Below are positions 18,374 to 28,150 of a DNA stretch of 64,000 bases, piece after piece (the first letter of the stretch is position 1; each line of letters opens with the position of its first letter). Location: the NCBI RefSeq assembly GCF_003594885.1, contig NZ_QZEZ01000007.1, forward strand, positions 1-64,000, written 5' to 3'. The translations under genes were made by a program, and so were the position numbers. The DNA comes from Vallicoccus soli. Lineage in GTDB: Bacteria; Actinomycetota; Actinomycetes; Motilibacterales; Motilibacteraceae. Below the pieces are notes generated by a model, which saw only the letters and a list, made by a program, of their open reading frames with translations, made no database searches and was not told the origin of the DNA.

Positions 18374-19678
18374 TCAGGCCGTCGGCACCCGTGCGGCCCA
18401 GCGCCGGGACGCCCGGGCGTAGGCCAGGCCGGTCCCGGCGTACCCGAGCGCGACCGCGAGCACGACGGGCGCGGAGACGCCCGACGGGGGGAGCACCAGC
18501 GCCGTAGCGCCCGCCGCGGCGACGAAGGCGACGTTGAAGAGGACGTCGTACAGGCTGAAGACGCGGCCGCGGAAGGCGTCGTCGACGCTCTCCTGCACCA
18601 GGGTGTCGACGCAGATCTTGGACCCCTGCGCGCTGACGCCGAGCAGGAAGGCGCCGAGGACGACGAGCACCTCGTCGAGCCGGACGAGGTACACCGCCTG
18701 GACGGCGCCGGCGAGCAGGAGGCAGGCGGTGACCCACGCCTGCTTCGACACGCGGGCGGTGACCCAGGGCGTCACGAGCGCCGCGGTGAAGAAGCCGAGG
18801 CCCGAGGCGCTCACGGCGGCGGCGAGGCCGCCGAGCCCGGCCTGCACGTCCTGCGGGGGGTTGAAGTGGTTCCGGTACAGCAGGATCACCGTGAAGGTGG
18901 ACACGCCGTAGCAGAAGCGGTGCCCCCCGATCGCGGCGAGCGCGTGGGCGGCGCGCGGGTGGCTGCGCACGTGCCGGGCGCCGTCGAGGAAGCCGGACGC
19001 GACGTGCCGCAGGGCCTCGCGGGTCGCGGGCCGGCCCTCGTCGGGGTCGGGGCCCAGCAGGTCGGGGTGCATCGTGCGCGCGACGAGCGCCGAGCCGGCG
19101 TAGGCCAGGGCCGCCACCACCGCGGTCTGCGCGTCGGCGGCGTCGCCGCCCCCGAGCGCGGCGACCAGGAGGTAGCCCGCGCCGCCGCCGAGCAGGGCCG
19201 CGACCGTCCCGGAGGTGGGCGTCACCGCGTTGGCCATGACGAGCTCGTGCCGGGGGACGACGTGCGGCAGGGAGGCGGACAGCCCGGCGAGGAAGAAGCG
19301 GTTCACCGACAGGCAGGCGAGCACCGCCAGGTAGAGGACCGGCCCCTCGACGTCGAGGGCGATGAGCACCGCGACGCCGAGCACCATCGCGGCGCGCAGC
19401 AGGTTGGCGCGCACGAGCACCTGCCGCCGGCGCCAGCGGTCCAGCAGCACCCCGGCGAAGGGGCCGACGAGCGAGTAGGGCAGCAGCAGCACGGTGAAGG
19501 CCGCCGCGATGCCGCCCGCCGTCGTCTGGCGCTCCGGGGAGAAGAAGAACAGGCTGGCCAGGGCCACCTGCAGGACGCCGTCGGCGAACTGGCTGCTCAG
19601 CCGCGTGGCGTAGAGCCGCCGGAAGTCGCGCCCGCGCAGCACGTCGCGCAGGTCGCCGGCGAAGGACACGCCGTCCAC
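18374..19678 (-). CDS. MFS transporter
   Basis: A 434-residue major facilitator with about 12 membrane segments. The loop between helices 2 and 3 reads GPFAGVLLDRWRRRQVLV, the A-motif of the superfamily, and the N-terminus RDFRRLYATRLSSQFADG is typical of MFS exporters of the MFS_3 type. The substrate is unknown. The GTG at 19678 lacks a clear ribosome-binding site, so the exact start is uncertain. Confidence 0.85.
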   Translation of the reverse strand: MDGVSFAGDLRDVLRGRDFRRLYATRLSSQFADGVLQVALASLFFFSPERQTTAGGIAAAFTVLLLPYSLVGPFAGVLLDRWRRRQVLVRANLLRAAMVLGVAVLIALDVEGPVLYLAVLACLSVNRFFLAGLSASLPHVVPRHELVMANAVTPTSGTVAALLGGGAGYLLVAALGGGDAADAQTAVVAALAYAGSALVARTMHPDLLGPDPDEGRPATREALRHVASGFLDGARHVRSHPRAAHALAAIGGHRFCYGVSTFTVILLYRNHFNPPQDVQAGLGGLAAAVSASGLGFFTAALVTPWVTARVSKQAWVTACLLLAGAVQAVYLVRLDEVLVVLGAFLLGVSAQGSKICVDTLVQESVDDAFRGRVFSLYDVLFNVAFVAAAGATALVLPPSGVSAPVVLAVALGYAGTGLAYARASRRWAARVPTA

Positions 19679-19800
19679 TGTAAGGAGGCGTGCGGGGCGC
19701 GCTCTCCGCGGCGACGACGAGCGCCCGCCCCCCGGCCGGGGCCGGGGGACGGGCGCGAGGTCGTGCAGGTGGTGCGGGTCGTGCAGGTGGCCTCAGCCGC

Positions 19801-20919
19801 TCAGCGCAGCGTCCAGCGCAGGACCTTGCCGTCCGGCGCCGCCTCCGGGGCCGGGAGCACTTCGGTCGTGGCGTAGAGGTGCTCGTGGTGCAGCTCGACG
19901 GCACCGGGCAGCGGCACCTCGGCGAGCGTCGACTTCTTCCCCTTCGCGATCTTGGTGATCTTGCCCGCGAAGAGCTCGGCGACGTACATCGTGCCGTCGT
20001 GGTCCACGGCCAGGTCGACGGCGCTGACCAGGCCCGTGACGACGCGCTTGACCGAGCCGGTGGCCGGGTCGACGCGGAAGACGCCGCCGAGGGCGCCGAG
20101 GCTGCCGTCCTCGGGGCCGCCCGGCAGGCTGGTCACGTAGAGCATGCCGTCGGGGCCGACCTCGACGTCGGTCGGGACGGGGTGCAGGTCGTACCGGGAG
20201 CCGACGGTGCAGTCGGGCAGGCCGAGGCCCTCGGCGATGGCCCCGGTGATCCGCACGCCGACCGGCGGCAGGACGGCGAGCGTGGAGACCTTGCGGTCCG
20301 GCCCGACCCGCAGGAGCGCGTTCGCCCCGGCGTCGGCCACGACGTAGCGGCCCTTGCCGAGCTCGGCCACCTTGTACGGGTTGGGGTTGACGTCGCCCTT
20401 CTGCGGCGCCCCGCCGATGAAGTCCGGCACCTGCGCCCGGCAGTCGGCGGTGATCCCCTTGAAGCCGTAGGTCACCTTGCCGTCGGGGTTGTTCCGGATC
20501 TCGTGCCGGGCGAGGTCGCCGAGGACCTGGCGGGTGCCGTTGGCCCGCACCTTGACCAGCTTGGCCTCGGGCGCCTCGGGGGTGCCCGCGGTGTAGGTGT
20601 AGGCGACGGAGCCGTCGCTGAGCACCTCGACGCCGTTCGGCGAGCCGCCCTCGACGACGGCCACCGGAGCCGGCGCGCCGACCTGCGTGACGAGGCCGGC
20701 GAAGGACTGCGCGACGTAGACGTCGCCGGGCTCGCTCACGGCGAGGCCCAGCGGGCCGACGAGCCCGGAGGCGACGACGGTCGGCGCCGGGACCGCCGCA
20801 CCGGCCGGCGCGGCGAGCGGTACGGCGAGCGCTGCCGCGGCCCCCACCGCGGCGGCGGTCGTGCCCAGCGCCCGGCGAGCCGAGCGGGCCGAGCGGGTCG
20901 AGCGGGTGGTGCGGGTCAC
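19801..20919 (-). CDS. Secreted ScyD/ScyE-type beta-propeller protein
   Basis: A 372-residue exported protein. A signal peptide covers about 1-42 (RRALGTTAAAVGAAAALAVPLAAPAGA). The mature part has repeated blades such as GLVGPLGLAVSEPGDVYVAQS, DVEVGPDGMLYVTSLPGG and DLAVDHDGTMYVAELFAG, as in the ScyD/ScyE and SMP-30-like propellers. Two cysteines (TADCRA and LPDCTV) could form a disulfide. The GTG has AGGGGG upstream. The ligand or activity is not known. Confidence 0.8.
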   Translation of the reverse strand: MTRTTRSTRSARSARRALGTTAAAVGAAAALAVPLAAPAGAAVPAPTVVASGLVGPLGLAVSEPGDVYVAQSFAGLVTQVGAPAPVAVVEGGSPNGVEVLSDGSVAYTYTAGTPEAPEAKLVKVRANGTRQVLGDLARHEIRNNPDGKVTYGFKGITADCRAQVPDFIGGAPQKGDVNPNPYKVAELGKGRYVVADAGANALLRVGPDRKVSTLAVLPPVGVRITGAIAEGLGLPDCTVGSRYDLHPVPTDVEVGPDGMLYVTSLPGGPEDGSLGALGGVFRVDPATGSVKRVVTGLVSAVDLAVDHDGTMYVAELFAGKITKIAKGKKSTLAEVPLPGAVELHHEHLYATTEVLPAPEAAPDGKVLRWTLR

Positions 20920-21064
20920 GGATCCCCCTAGGTCCTGACGTCCGGGGAGGCCCTCCTGGCCGCCCCGCCGCCGGGGACGTTAGGGGGGTGCGGGGGGTGC
21001 GCGCGGCCGAACGGGTGAAGCCGTCCCGCGACTCGCCCGGAGCGTTCCCCGATGTCCGGAAGGC

Positions 21065-21100
21065 CGACGGGCGCCACCGCCGCAGCGGTGGCGCCCGTCG
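21065..21100. terminator. Strong hairpin downstream of ino1
   Basis: A perfect 16-bp stem, CGACGGGCGCCACCGC / GCGGTGGCGCCCGTCG, with a CGCA loop. It lies 104 bp after the ino1 stop, and a short tandem repeat lies between them. Confidence 0.75.
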
Positions 21101-21110
21101 GGGCCAGCAG

Positions 21111-21178
21111 GGTCGTGCAGGGGTCGTGCAGGGTCGTGCCGGGTCGTGCCGGGTCGTGCAGGGGTCGTGCAGGAGCTG
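21111..21178. repeat. Short tandem repeat, GGGTCGTGCMR units
   Basis: Six or so units of ggtcgtgcagg or ggtcgtgccgg, 10 to 11 bp long, stand in direct order between the hairpin at 21065 and the ino1 stop at 21204. Similar single units occur near 19765-19790. There is no coding frame here. Confidence 0.7.
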
Positions 21179-21203
21179 TCCTAGGGGGGCCGGTGACCTC
21201 CGC

Positions 21204-22283
21204 TCAGCGCTCCACGGTGCCGGCGATGAAGCCCTCGACGGCCTCGCGGGCCTCGTCGTCGGTGTACTGCACCGGCGGGCTCTTCATGAAGTAGGACGAC
21301 GCGGAGAGGATCGGGCCGCCGATCCCCCGGTCCTTGGCGATCTTCGCCGCGCGGACGGCGTCGATGATGATGCCCGCCGAGTTCGGCGAGTCCCAGACCT
21401 CGAGCTTGTACTCGAGCGAGAGCGGCACGTCGCCGAAGTTGCGGCCCTCGAGCCGGACGAACGCCCACTTGCGGTCGTCGAGCCACGCGACGTAGTCGGA
21501 CGGGCCGATGTGGACGTTGCGCTTGCCGATGTCCTGCTGCATCTGCGAGGTCACGGACTGCGTCTTGGAGATCTTCTTGGACTCGAGCCGCTCGCGCTCG
21601 AGCATGTTCATGAAGTCCATGTTGCCGCCGACGTTGAGCTGGTACGTCCGGTCGACGGTGACGCCGCGGTCCTCGAAGAGCTTGGTGAGCACGCGGTGGG
21701 TGATGGTGGCGCCGACCTGGGACTTGATGTCGTCGCCGACGATCGGCACGCCGGCCGCCTCGAACTTGTCCGCCCACTCCTTGGTGCCGGCGATGAAGAC
21801 CGGCAGCGCGTTGACGAAGGCCACCCCGGCGTCGATGGCGCACTGCGCGTAGAAGCGCGCCGCGTCCTCGGAGCCGACCGGCAGGTAGCAGACGAGCACG
21901 TCGACCTGCGCCTCGCGCAGCGCGGCGACGACGTCGACCGGGGCGTCCTCGGACTCCACGACCATCTCGCGGTAGTACTTGCCGAGCCCGTCGAGGGTGT
22001 GGCCGCGCTGGACGACGACGCCGGTCGGCGGCACGTCGGCGATCTTGATCGTGTTGTTCTCGCTGGCGCCGATGGCGTCGGCGAGGTCCTGGCCGACCTT
22101 CTTGGCGTCGACGTCGAACGCGGCGACGAACTGGACGTCGCGGACGTGGTACTCGCCGAACTGCACGTGCATGAGCCCGGGCACGCGCGACTGCGGGTCC
22201 GCGTCCTTGTAGTACTCCACGCCCTGCACGAGCGAGGCGGCGCAGTTGCCCACGCCGACGATGGCCACGCGGATCGGTGCCAC
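21204..22283 (-). CDS. ino1: Inositol-3-phosphate synthase
   Basis: Ino1 turns glucose 6-phosphate into myo-inositol 3-phosphate with NAD, the first step to phosphatidylinositol and mycothiol in actinomycetes. The protein has the dinucleotide loop [20 protein letters not shown] at its N-terminus and the family segment [33 protein letters not shown] chose the GTG at 22283 (359 residues), preceded by AAGGAG. An ATG at 22307 overlaps the padR stop (ATGA) and would add 8 residues. Co-transcribed with padR. Confidence 0.94.
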   Translation of the reverse strand: MAPIRVAIVGVGNCAASLVQGVEYYKDADPQSRVPGLMHVQFGEYHVRDVQFVAAFDVDAKKVGQDLADAIGASENNTIKIADVPPTGVVVQRGHTLDGLGKYYREMVVESEDAPVDVVAALREAQVDVLVCYLPVGSEDAARFYAQCAIDAGVAFVNALPVFIAGTKEWADKFEAAGVPIVGDDIKSQVGATITHRVLTKLFEDRGVTVDRTYQLNVGGNMDFMNMLERERLESKKISKTQSVTSQMQQDIGKRNVHIGPSDYVAWLDDRKWAFVRLEGRNFGDVPLSLEYKLEVWDSPNSAGIIIDAVRAAKIAKDRGIGGPILSASSYFMKSPPVQYTDDEAREAVEGFIAGTVER

Positions 22284-22303
22284 GGTGTTCTCCTTGGTGG
22301 TGT

Positions 22304-22945
22304 TCATCCCCCGTGGGGGTCCCTGTCAGGTCGTGCCGTCGCGGCGTCCGCCGCGGCTGGGGCCGGGTGCCCGGGGGGCGGGCCGCTGCGGGCCGCGCCG
22401 TCGCGCTCGCTGTCGATGACCTCGCTGAGCCACCGCACCTCCCGCTCCACCGACTCGAGCCCGTGGCGCTGCAGCTCGAGCGTGTAGCCGTCGAGGCGCT
22501 CGCGGGTGCGCTGCAGGGAGGCCCGCAGGCCCCCGAGCCGCTCCTCGAGGCGGCTGCGCCGACCCTCGAGGATGCGCAGGCGCACCTCGGCGTCGGTGCG
22601 CCCGAAGAAGGCGAAGCGCACGCCGAAGCCCTCGTCCTCCCACGCCGCCGGGCCGTTCTCGGCCAGGACGGTCTGGAAGCGCTCCTTGCCCTCGGCGGTG
22701 AGCCGGTAGACGGTCTTGGAGCGGCGAGGGCCCAGCGCCGGCGCGGTGGGGTCGGCGTCCCCGTCCTCGACGATCCACCCCTGGGCCACCATCTGCTTGA
22801 GGCAGGGGTAGAGCGAGCCGTACGAGAACGCGCGGAGCGAGCCGAGCAGGGCGGTGAGCCGCTTGCGCAGCTCGTACCCGTGCATGGGCCCCTCGTGGAG
22901 CAGCCCGAGGACGGCGAGCTCGAGGATGCCGACGCGCCGTGCCAT
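22304..22945 (-). CDS. PadR family transcriptional regulator
   Basis: A 213-residue regulator with the PadR winged helix at about 5-85 ([24 protein letters not shown] ... [19 protein letters not shown]), a C-terminal coiled-coil dimerisation part ([23 protein letters not shown]), and a Pro/Ala-rich tail. It overlaps ino1 by the ATGA stop-start and should control the padR-ino1 operon, and perhaps the divergent PBP gene. Inverted repeats at 22973-23027 are its likely operator. Confidence 0.92.
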   Translation of the reverse strand: MARRVGILELAVLGLLHEGPMHGYELRKRLTALLGSLRAFSYGSLYPCLKQMVAQGWIVEDGDADPTAPALGPRRSKTVYRLTAEGKERFQTVLAENGPAAWEDEGFGVRFAFFGRTDAEVRLRILEGRRSRLEERLGGLRASLQRTRERLDGYTLELQRHGLESVEREVRWLSEVIDSERDGAARSGPPPGHPAPAAADAATARPDRDPHGG

Positions 22946-22972
22946 GCTGCCCCCTCCCGGCCTGGGATGCTG

Positions 22973-23027
22973 TTCCGATGCATCGCGCCGATGTGTCGAC
23001 GTGATGTATCGAACCGATACATCGGAA
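22973..23027. promoter_or_regulatory. PadR operator region
   Basis: Three nested elements: TTCCGATG at 22973-22980 faces CATCGGAA at 23020-23027; CGATGCATCG at 22976-22985 is a 10-bp palindrome; ATGTATCG at 23004-23011 faces CGATACAT at 23015-23022 across 3 bp. The shared core is CGATRYATCG. They lie 28 to 82 bp upstream of the padR ATG and before the divergent PBP gene, so one operator could serve both directions. Confidence 0.7.
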
Positions 23028-23189
23028 CGATAGGGCAGGCGTGCGGCGTTGTCGACGGCGACGCGCCGGGGCCGGTGCCCGCACCGCTGCGGCCCGCACC
23101 GGCCCGTCCCGGCTCACGCCGGGCCGCCGCCGTGCCGAAGCAGGTGCGACGGCAGCACCCGCGAGACGACCCCGACCCCCCGGAGACCC

Positions 23190-25466
23190 GTGAAGATCCG
23201 CTACCCCCGCCAGGGCGTGCCGGGCGTGCGCCGCTTCCTGCCCTCGTGGAAGCTCGTCGTCGGCCTGGGCGCCCTCGGCGTGCTCGCCGTCGTCGGCGCG
23301 TTCGGCGTGGCGTACGCCCTGACCGACGTCCCGGAGGAGAACGAGGAGGCCACGGCCCAGGCCTCCATCGTCACCTGGGCCGACGGGCGCGAGATGGGCC
23401 GCTTCGGCGTGACGAACCGCGAGGCGGTCGACGTCACGACGCTGCCGGACCACGTCACGCGGGCCGTGCTGGCCGCGGAGGACCGCTCCTTCTACGAGAA
23501 CAGCGGCGTCAGCCCGCGCGGCATCGCCCGCTCGGCGTGGAACAACCTGCGCAGCGACGCCACCCAGGGCGGCTCGACGATCACGCAGCAGTACGTGAAG
23601 AACGTGTACCTCACGCAGGACCGCACGCTCTCGCGCAAGGCCCGCGAGTTCTTCATCGCGCTCAAGGTCGACCGCGAGCGGAGCAAGGACGAGATCCTCG
23701 AGGGCTACCTCGACACGATCTACTGGGGCCGCTCGTCGTACGGGATCCAGACGGCCGCCAAGGCGTACTTCGGGGTGAGCGCGCAGGAGCTCACCGTGGC
23801 GCAGGCGGCGTACCTCGCCGGGATCATCCAGTCGCCCGGGTCCTACGACCCGGCGCAGGACCCGGAGCGGGCGCGGGCGCGCTGGGAGCACGTGCTCGAC
23901 GCCATGGTCGAGGAGGGCTGGCTGGCGCCGGAGCAGCGGGCGCGCCAGCGGTTCCCCGAGCTGGTGGAGCACACCCGCACCAACCGCTACGCCGGCACGA
24001 CCGGGTACCTGCTCGAGCAGGTGCGCCGCGAGCTGCGCGCGAAGGGCTTCACCGACGCGGAGATCGACGGCGGGGGCCTGCGGGTGCGCACGACGTTCGA
24101 CCGCCGCGCCCAGCGCGACGCCGAGGAGGCGGTGCGCGAGGAGGGCCCGGACGAGGTGCCCGACGACGTCGACCTGCACACCGCGCTCGTCGCGCTGCGC
24201 CCCGGCGACGGCGGCGTGGTCGCGATGTACGGCGGCGAGGACTACCTGGAGAAGCAGTACGACGACGCCGTGCAGGGCGCGACGCAGCCCGGCTCGACGT
24301 TCAAGCCGTTCGCGCTGGCGGCCGCGCTCGAGGACGGCATCTCGCTGGAGACGACCTTCGACGGCTCGGACGAGCGCAGCTTCGAGGAGTACGAGGACGG
24401 GCGCCCGGTCCCGAACTTCGGCGGCGGCGACTACGGCTGGATCGACCTCGTGACCGCGACCGAGAGCTCGGTCAACACGGTCTACGTCGACCTGGGCCTG
24501 GAGGTGGGCCCGGAGAGGGTCATGGACGCGGCCGTCCGGGCCGGCATCCCGCCGACCACCGAGGACCTCAACGCGTACCCGTCGAACGTCCTCGGCGTGG
24601 CCAACGTCCACCCGGTCGACCTCGCCGAGGCGTACGGCACCTTCGCCGCGCAGGGCGTGCACGCGGACTGGTACACGGTCGCCGAGGTCCGCTCGCCCGA
24701 GGGCGAGCTGCTGCTCAAGGGCGGCGGCGGCGCGCAGCGCGTCTTCGACGAGGACGCGATGGCCGACCTCACGTACGCCCTCACCCAGGTCGTGGAGGAC
24801 GGCTCCGGCTACGCCGCGCAGGACCTCGGCCGCCCGGCGGCCGGCAAGACCGGCACGACGAACGGCGGGCGCTCGGCGTGGTTCGCCGGGTACGTCCCGC
24901 AGCTCACCGGCGTCGTGGCGCTGTGGGACGGCGACGACGACCCGAGCCTCGACGGGGTCGGCGGGCGCAGCAGCGTGACCGGCGGCTCCTTCCCGGCGAG
25001 CATCTGGACGGCCTTCATGGAGGCCGCCCTCGACGACCTCGACCTGCCCGAGGAGGACTTCCCCGACCGGGCGTACGTCGGCGACGAGGACCGCGGCTCG
25101 GCGCCCGAGCCGACGGACAGCACGCAGGACGAGCCCGCCGGGGAGCCGTCGGAGTCCCCGACCGAGGAGCCGGTCGAGGAGCCGTCGGAGTCGCCGAGCG
25201 AGGAGCCCTCGGAGTCCCCCTCCGAGGAGCCGACGGCGGCGGACCCGAGCCCGACGGACGAGCCGACCCGCGAGGAGCCGGTCGAGGAGCCCACCGACGG
25301 CCCGACCGGCGGCGACGGCGGCGGCGGTGAGGGCGGCGACGGCGGCGACGGCGGCGACCAGGGCGGCGACCAGGGCGGCGACCAGGGCGGCGACCAGGGC
25401 GGCGGCACCGGCGGCGGCCAGGGCGTCGCGGCGCCGCCGGCGACCCCCGGGGTCCGCGAGCCCTGA
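23190..25466 (+). CDS. Class A penicillin-binding protein (transglycosylase/transpeptidase)
   Basis: A bifunctional enzyme that polymerises lipid II and cross-links the stems. About 758 residues: short cytoplasmic tail, membrane helix at about 22-42, GT51 domain with EDRSFYENSGVSPRGIARS and GGSTITQQYVKN, and transpeptidase with STFK at 369-372, SSVN, and KTGT at 553-556. A long acidic tail of EPSESPSEEP repeats and a Gly/Asp/Gln-rich end follow, probably in the cell wall. GTG 23190 has GGAG upstream; the frame is open to 23049, but that part is not family-like. Confidence 0.93.
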   Translation: MKIRYPRQGVPGVRRFLPSWKLVVGLGALGVLAVVGAFGVAYALTDVPEENEEATAQASIVTWADGREMGRFGVTNREAVDVTTLPDHVTRAVLAAEDRSFYENSGVSPRGIARSAWNNLRSDATQGGSTITQQYVKNVYLTQDRTLSRKAREFFIALKVDRERSKDEILEGYLDTIYWGRSSYGIQTAAKAYFGVSAQELTVAQAAYLAGIIQSPGSYDPAQDPERARARWEHVLDAMVEEGWLAPEQRARQRFPELVEHTRTNRYAGTTGYLLEQVRRELRAKGFTDAEIDGGGLRVRTTFDRRAQRDAEEAVREEGPDEVPDDVDLHTALVALRPGDGGVVAMYGGEDYLEKQYDDAVQGATQPGSTFKPFALAAALEDGISLETTFDGSDERSFEEYEDGRPVPNFGGGDYGWIDLVTATESSVNTVYVDLGLEVGPERVMDAAVRAGIPPTTEDLNAYPSNVLGVANVHPVDLAEAYGTFAAQGVHADWYTVAEVRSPEGELLLKGGGGAQRVFDEDAMADLTYALTQVVEDGSGYAAQDLGRPAAGKTGTTNGGRSAWFAGYVPQLTGVVALWDGDDDPSLDGVGGRSSVTGGSFPASIWTAFMEAALDDLDLPEEDFPDRAYVGDEDRGSAPEPTDSTQDEPAGEPSESPTEEPVEEPSESPSEEPSESPSEEPTAADPSPTDEPTREEPVEEPTDGPTGGDGGGGEGGDGGDGGDQGGDQGGDQGGDQGGGTGGGQGVAAPPATPGVREP
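25100..25415. repeat. Low-complexity repeats in the PBP tail
   Basis: Degenerate 12 to 15-bp units (gagccgtcggagtcc and variants) encode the PSE/EEP tail. From about 25365 a 12-bp unit, ggcggcgaccag, is repeated four times and encodes GGDQ. All units preserve the frame. Confidence 0.7.
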
Positions 25467-25512
25467 GCCCGGCCCCGTCGGCCCGCCGCCCGCCGCCCGT
25501 AGGGTGCGGCGG

Positions 25513-26955
25513 GTGCGAGGGAACGAGGAGGGCGCGCCGGACCGGGTGCTGCCGAGCCGGGAGGACCCGGTCGCCCGGGCGACGTCCGAGGTGCTCGGCG
25601 GGCCGCTGGGCCCCCGGGCGCTGGCCGGGGTGTCCGCGGCGCGGGCGCTGCCGGTGCTGCTGGCGCTGACGACGCTCGCGATGGTCCTGGCGGTGCTCGT
25701 CAAGCAGCACTGCCGCACGCAGGGGTGGGACGCGCCGGGGCAGTTCGTCCACCTCTGCTACTCCGACCTGCCCTCGCTGTTCTTCTTCCGCGACATCGGC
25801 AGCGGGGCGGTGCCCTACCTGTCCGACGTGCCGCCGGACGCCGTCGTGGAGTACCCGGTGCTCACCGGGCTCGTCATGTGGGTGACGGCCCTGCTCGTGC
25901 CGGGGTCCGGGGAGACGGCCGAGCGGGCCCTGACGTACTTCGACGTCAACGTCGTCGGCCTCGCCGCCTGCGCGCTCGTGCTCGTCTGGGCGACGGCGGT
26001 GACCGCCCGGCGCCGGCCGTGGGACGCGCTGCTCGTGGCGGTGTCGCCCAGCCTGGTCCTCGCCGCCACGGTCAACTGGGACCTGTGGGCGGTGGCGCTG
26101 CTCGCCCTGTCGATGCTCGCCTGGGCCCGCGAGCGCCCGGTGCTCGCCGGGGTGCTCCTCGGCCTCGCGACGGCGGCGAAGTTCTACCCGCTGCTCGTGC
26201 TCGGGCCGCTGCTCGTGCTCTGCCTGCGCGCCGGGCTGCTGCGCACCTGGTGGCGCACCCTCGGCGCGGCCGTGCTCGCCTGGCTCGCCGTCAACGTGCC
26301 GGTGGCCCTCGCCGCGCCCGAGGAGTGGGCCCGCTTCTACCTCTTCTCCCGCGAGCGCGGCGCCGGCTTCAGCTCGGTCTGGTACGTCATGTACCAGCAG
26401 GGCGTCGGCGTGCCGACCGTCTCGGCGCTCAACCTGCTCGCGACCGGCCTGCTCGTCGCGTGCTGCGCCGGCGTCGCGTGGCTGGCGGTCGCGGCGCCGC
26501 GGCGCCCGCGCCTGGCCCAGCTGGCCTTCCTCGTCGTCGCGGCGTTCCTGCTGACCAACAAGGTCTACAGCCCGCAGTACGTCCTGTGGCTCCTCCCGCT
26601 CGCGGCCCTCGCCCGGCCGGTGTGGCGCGACCACCTCGTGTGGACCGCCGGCGAGGTCGTGCACTTCGTGGGCATCTGGCTCTTCCTCGCCGGCTTCCCG
26701 AACGACGGGGACCCGGACCGGGCGCTGCCCGAGGGGCCGTACGGCGTGACGGTGCTGCTGCACGTCGCCGGCACCCTCTGGCTCGTCGCCCTCGTCGTGC
26801 GCGACGTGCTGCACCCGGAGCACGACCCGGTGCGCGCCAGCGGCGACGACGACCCGCACGGGGGGCCGCTGGACGGCGCGCCCGACCGCCTCGTGCTCGG
26901 GCCCGCCCGCCGCGCCGCCCGCGCCCGGCACGCGGCGCCGGCGGTCCGGCCCTGA
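25513..26955 (+). CDS. Membrane glycosyltransferase, GT87/DUF2029 type
   Basis: About 480 residues with 10 or more hydrophobic helices. The first outer loop carries an acidic segment near the membrane (FFFRDIGSGAVPYLSDVPPDAVVEYPVLTG is the family-like stretch), and GLATAAKFYPLLVLGPLLVL matches GT87 polyprenol-phosphate-mannose-dependent mannosyltransferases. It may elongate lipoglycans. I used GTG 25513: TAGGGT at 25500-25505 lies 7 bp before it, a leaderless layout. An in-frame GTG at 25504 overlaps that element. The next gene starts within 35 bp. Confidence 0.8.
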   Translation: MRGNEEGAPDRVLPSREDPVARATSEVLGGPLGPRALAGVSAARALPVLLALTTLAMVLAVLVKQHCRTQGWDAPGQFVHLCYSDLPSLFFFRDIGSGAVPYLSDVPPDAVVEYPVLTGLVMWVTALLVPGSGETAERALTYFDVNVVGLAACALVLVWATAVTARRRPWDALLVAVSPSLVLAATVNWDLWAVALLALSMLAWARERPVLAGVLLGLATAAKFYPLLVLGPLLVLCLRAGLLRTWWRTLGAAVLAWLAVNVPVALAAPEEWARFYLFSRERGAGFSSVWYVMYQQGVGVPTVSALNLLATGLLVACCAGVAWLAVAAPRRPRLAQLAFLVVAAFLLTNKVYSPQYVLWLLPLAALARPVWRDHLVWTAGEVVHFVGIWLFLAGFPNDGDPDRALPEGPYGVTVLLHVAGTLWLVALVVRDVLHPEHDPVRASGDDDPHGGPLDGAPDRLVLGPARRAARARHAAPAVRP

Positions 26956-26987
26956 GCGCGGCCCCCGGCCCGGCGGCCCGCGCCACC

Positions 26988-28109
26988 GTGGCGCTGCGCC
27001 CGGGCGAGCGGCGCGCCCTCGCGCTGTGGGCCTGGACCCGCGTCGCGGTCCTCGTGGCCGCGGGGGCGGGGGCGTACCTCACCGCCCGCGAGGACGTGCT
27101 CGCCGGGCCGCTGGAGCGGTGGGAGCGCTGGGACGTCGTGCACTTCGAGGCCGTCGCGCGCGGCGGCTACGACCAGGAGGGGCCGACCCCGTACGCCGCC
27201 TTCTTCCCGGCCCTGCCGCTGCTGCTGCGGGCCCTGGGCGCGCTGGGGCTCGACCTCACCGCGGCGGGGCTGCTCGTGTCGCTCGTCGCCGGGGCGGTGG
27301 CGGTGGTGGCCCTCGTGCGGCTCGTGGAGGAGGCGGGTGGCGCGCACCCGGACGGCACCGGCGAGCGCGCCGTGCTGCTCCTGCTCGCCTCGCCCTGCGC
27401 GGTGTTCCTGGCCGCCGGCTACACCGAGGCGCTGTTCCTCGCCCTCGCCCTGCCCGCCTGGCTCGCCGCGCACCGCGGGCGGTGGTGGGCCGCGGGCCTG
27501 CTCGCCGGGGCCGCGGGCCTGGTCCGGGTCACCGGGCTCTTCCTGGCCGCCGCCCTCGTCGTGCAGTGGCTCGTGCAGCGCGGGCGGCGCCCCCCCGGGC
27601 GCGCGGACCTGCCGGACCTCGCCGCGCTGGGCACCGCGTTCGTGCCGCCGCTGCTCTTCATGGCCCACCTGCGCCTGGTCACCGGCGACTGGCTGGCGTG
27701 GGTGCACGCGCAGCAGGACGGGTGGTACCGCCGCCTCACCGACCCGGTCGAGGCGTGGCGCACCACGTGGGACGCGGCGTTCGACGACGGCCCGCGGCCC
27801 GTGGCCGAGCTGCTGACCTTCCGCGCCGAGCTCGTCGCGGTCGTCGTCGGCGTCGTGCTGCTGGCGGTGCTGCTGCGGCGCCGGGCGTGGGGGGAGGCGA
27901 CGTACGTCGGCCTGCAGGTCGCGGCGTTCTCGACCTCGACGTGGTTCTTCTCCGTGCCGCGGGCGACGCTGCTGTGGTGGCCGCTGTGGGTGCTGCTGGC
28001 CGCCTGGACGCTGCGCCGGCCGTGGGCGCTGCGCGCCTACCTCGTGCTCAGCGTGCCGCTCGCCGTGCTGTGGGTCACGACGTTCACGACCGGGCGCTGG
28101 GCGGGCTGA
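26988..28109 (+). CDS. Mannosyltransferase family membrane protein (PIG-V-like)
   Basis: About 373 residues, around 9 membrane helices. The first outer loop has WERWDVVHFEAVARGGYDQEG, where WD and the following His/Glu match the catalytic loop of the PIG-V/GPI-mannosyltransferase-2-like family; NxxFFPALPLLLR-type and YTEALFLALALPAWLAA stretches also fit. It probably uses polyprenyl-phosphate mannose outside the membrane. The start is weak: GTG 26988 is the first in-frame start after the previous stop. Confidence 0.8.
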   Translation: MALRPGERRALALWAWTRVAVLVAAGAGAYLTAREDVLAGPLERWERWDVVHFEAVARGGYDQEGPTPYAAFFPALPLLLRALGALGLDLTAAGLLVSLVAGAVAVVALVRLVEEAGGAHPDGTGERAVLLLLASPCAVFLAAGYTEALFLALALPAWLAAHRGRWWAAGLLAGAAGLVRVTGLFLAAALVVQWLVQRGRRPPGRADLPDLAALGTAFVPPLLFMAHLRLVTGDWLAWVHAQQDGWYRRLTDPVEAWRTTWDAAFDDGPRPVAELLTFRAELVAVVVGVVLLAVLLRRRAWGEATYVGLQVAAFSTSTWFFSVPRATLLWWPLWVLLAAWTLRRPWALRAYLVLSVPLAVLWVTTFTTGRWAG

Positions 28110-28150
28110 CGGCCCGCCACCGGCGCGTCACGGACCCGTCGCCGGCCCGT

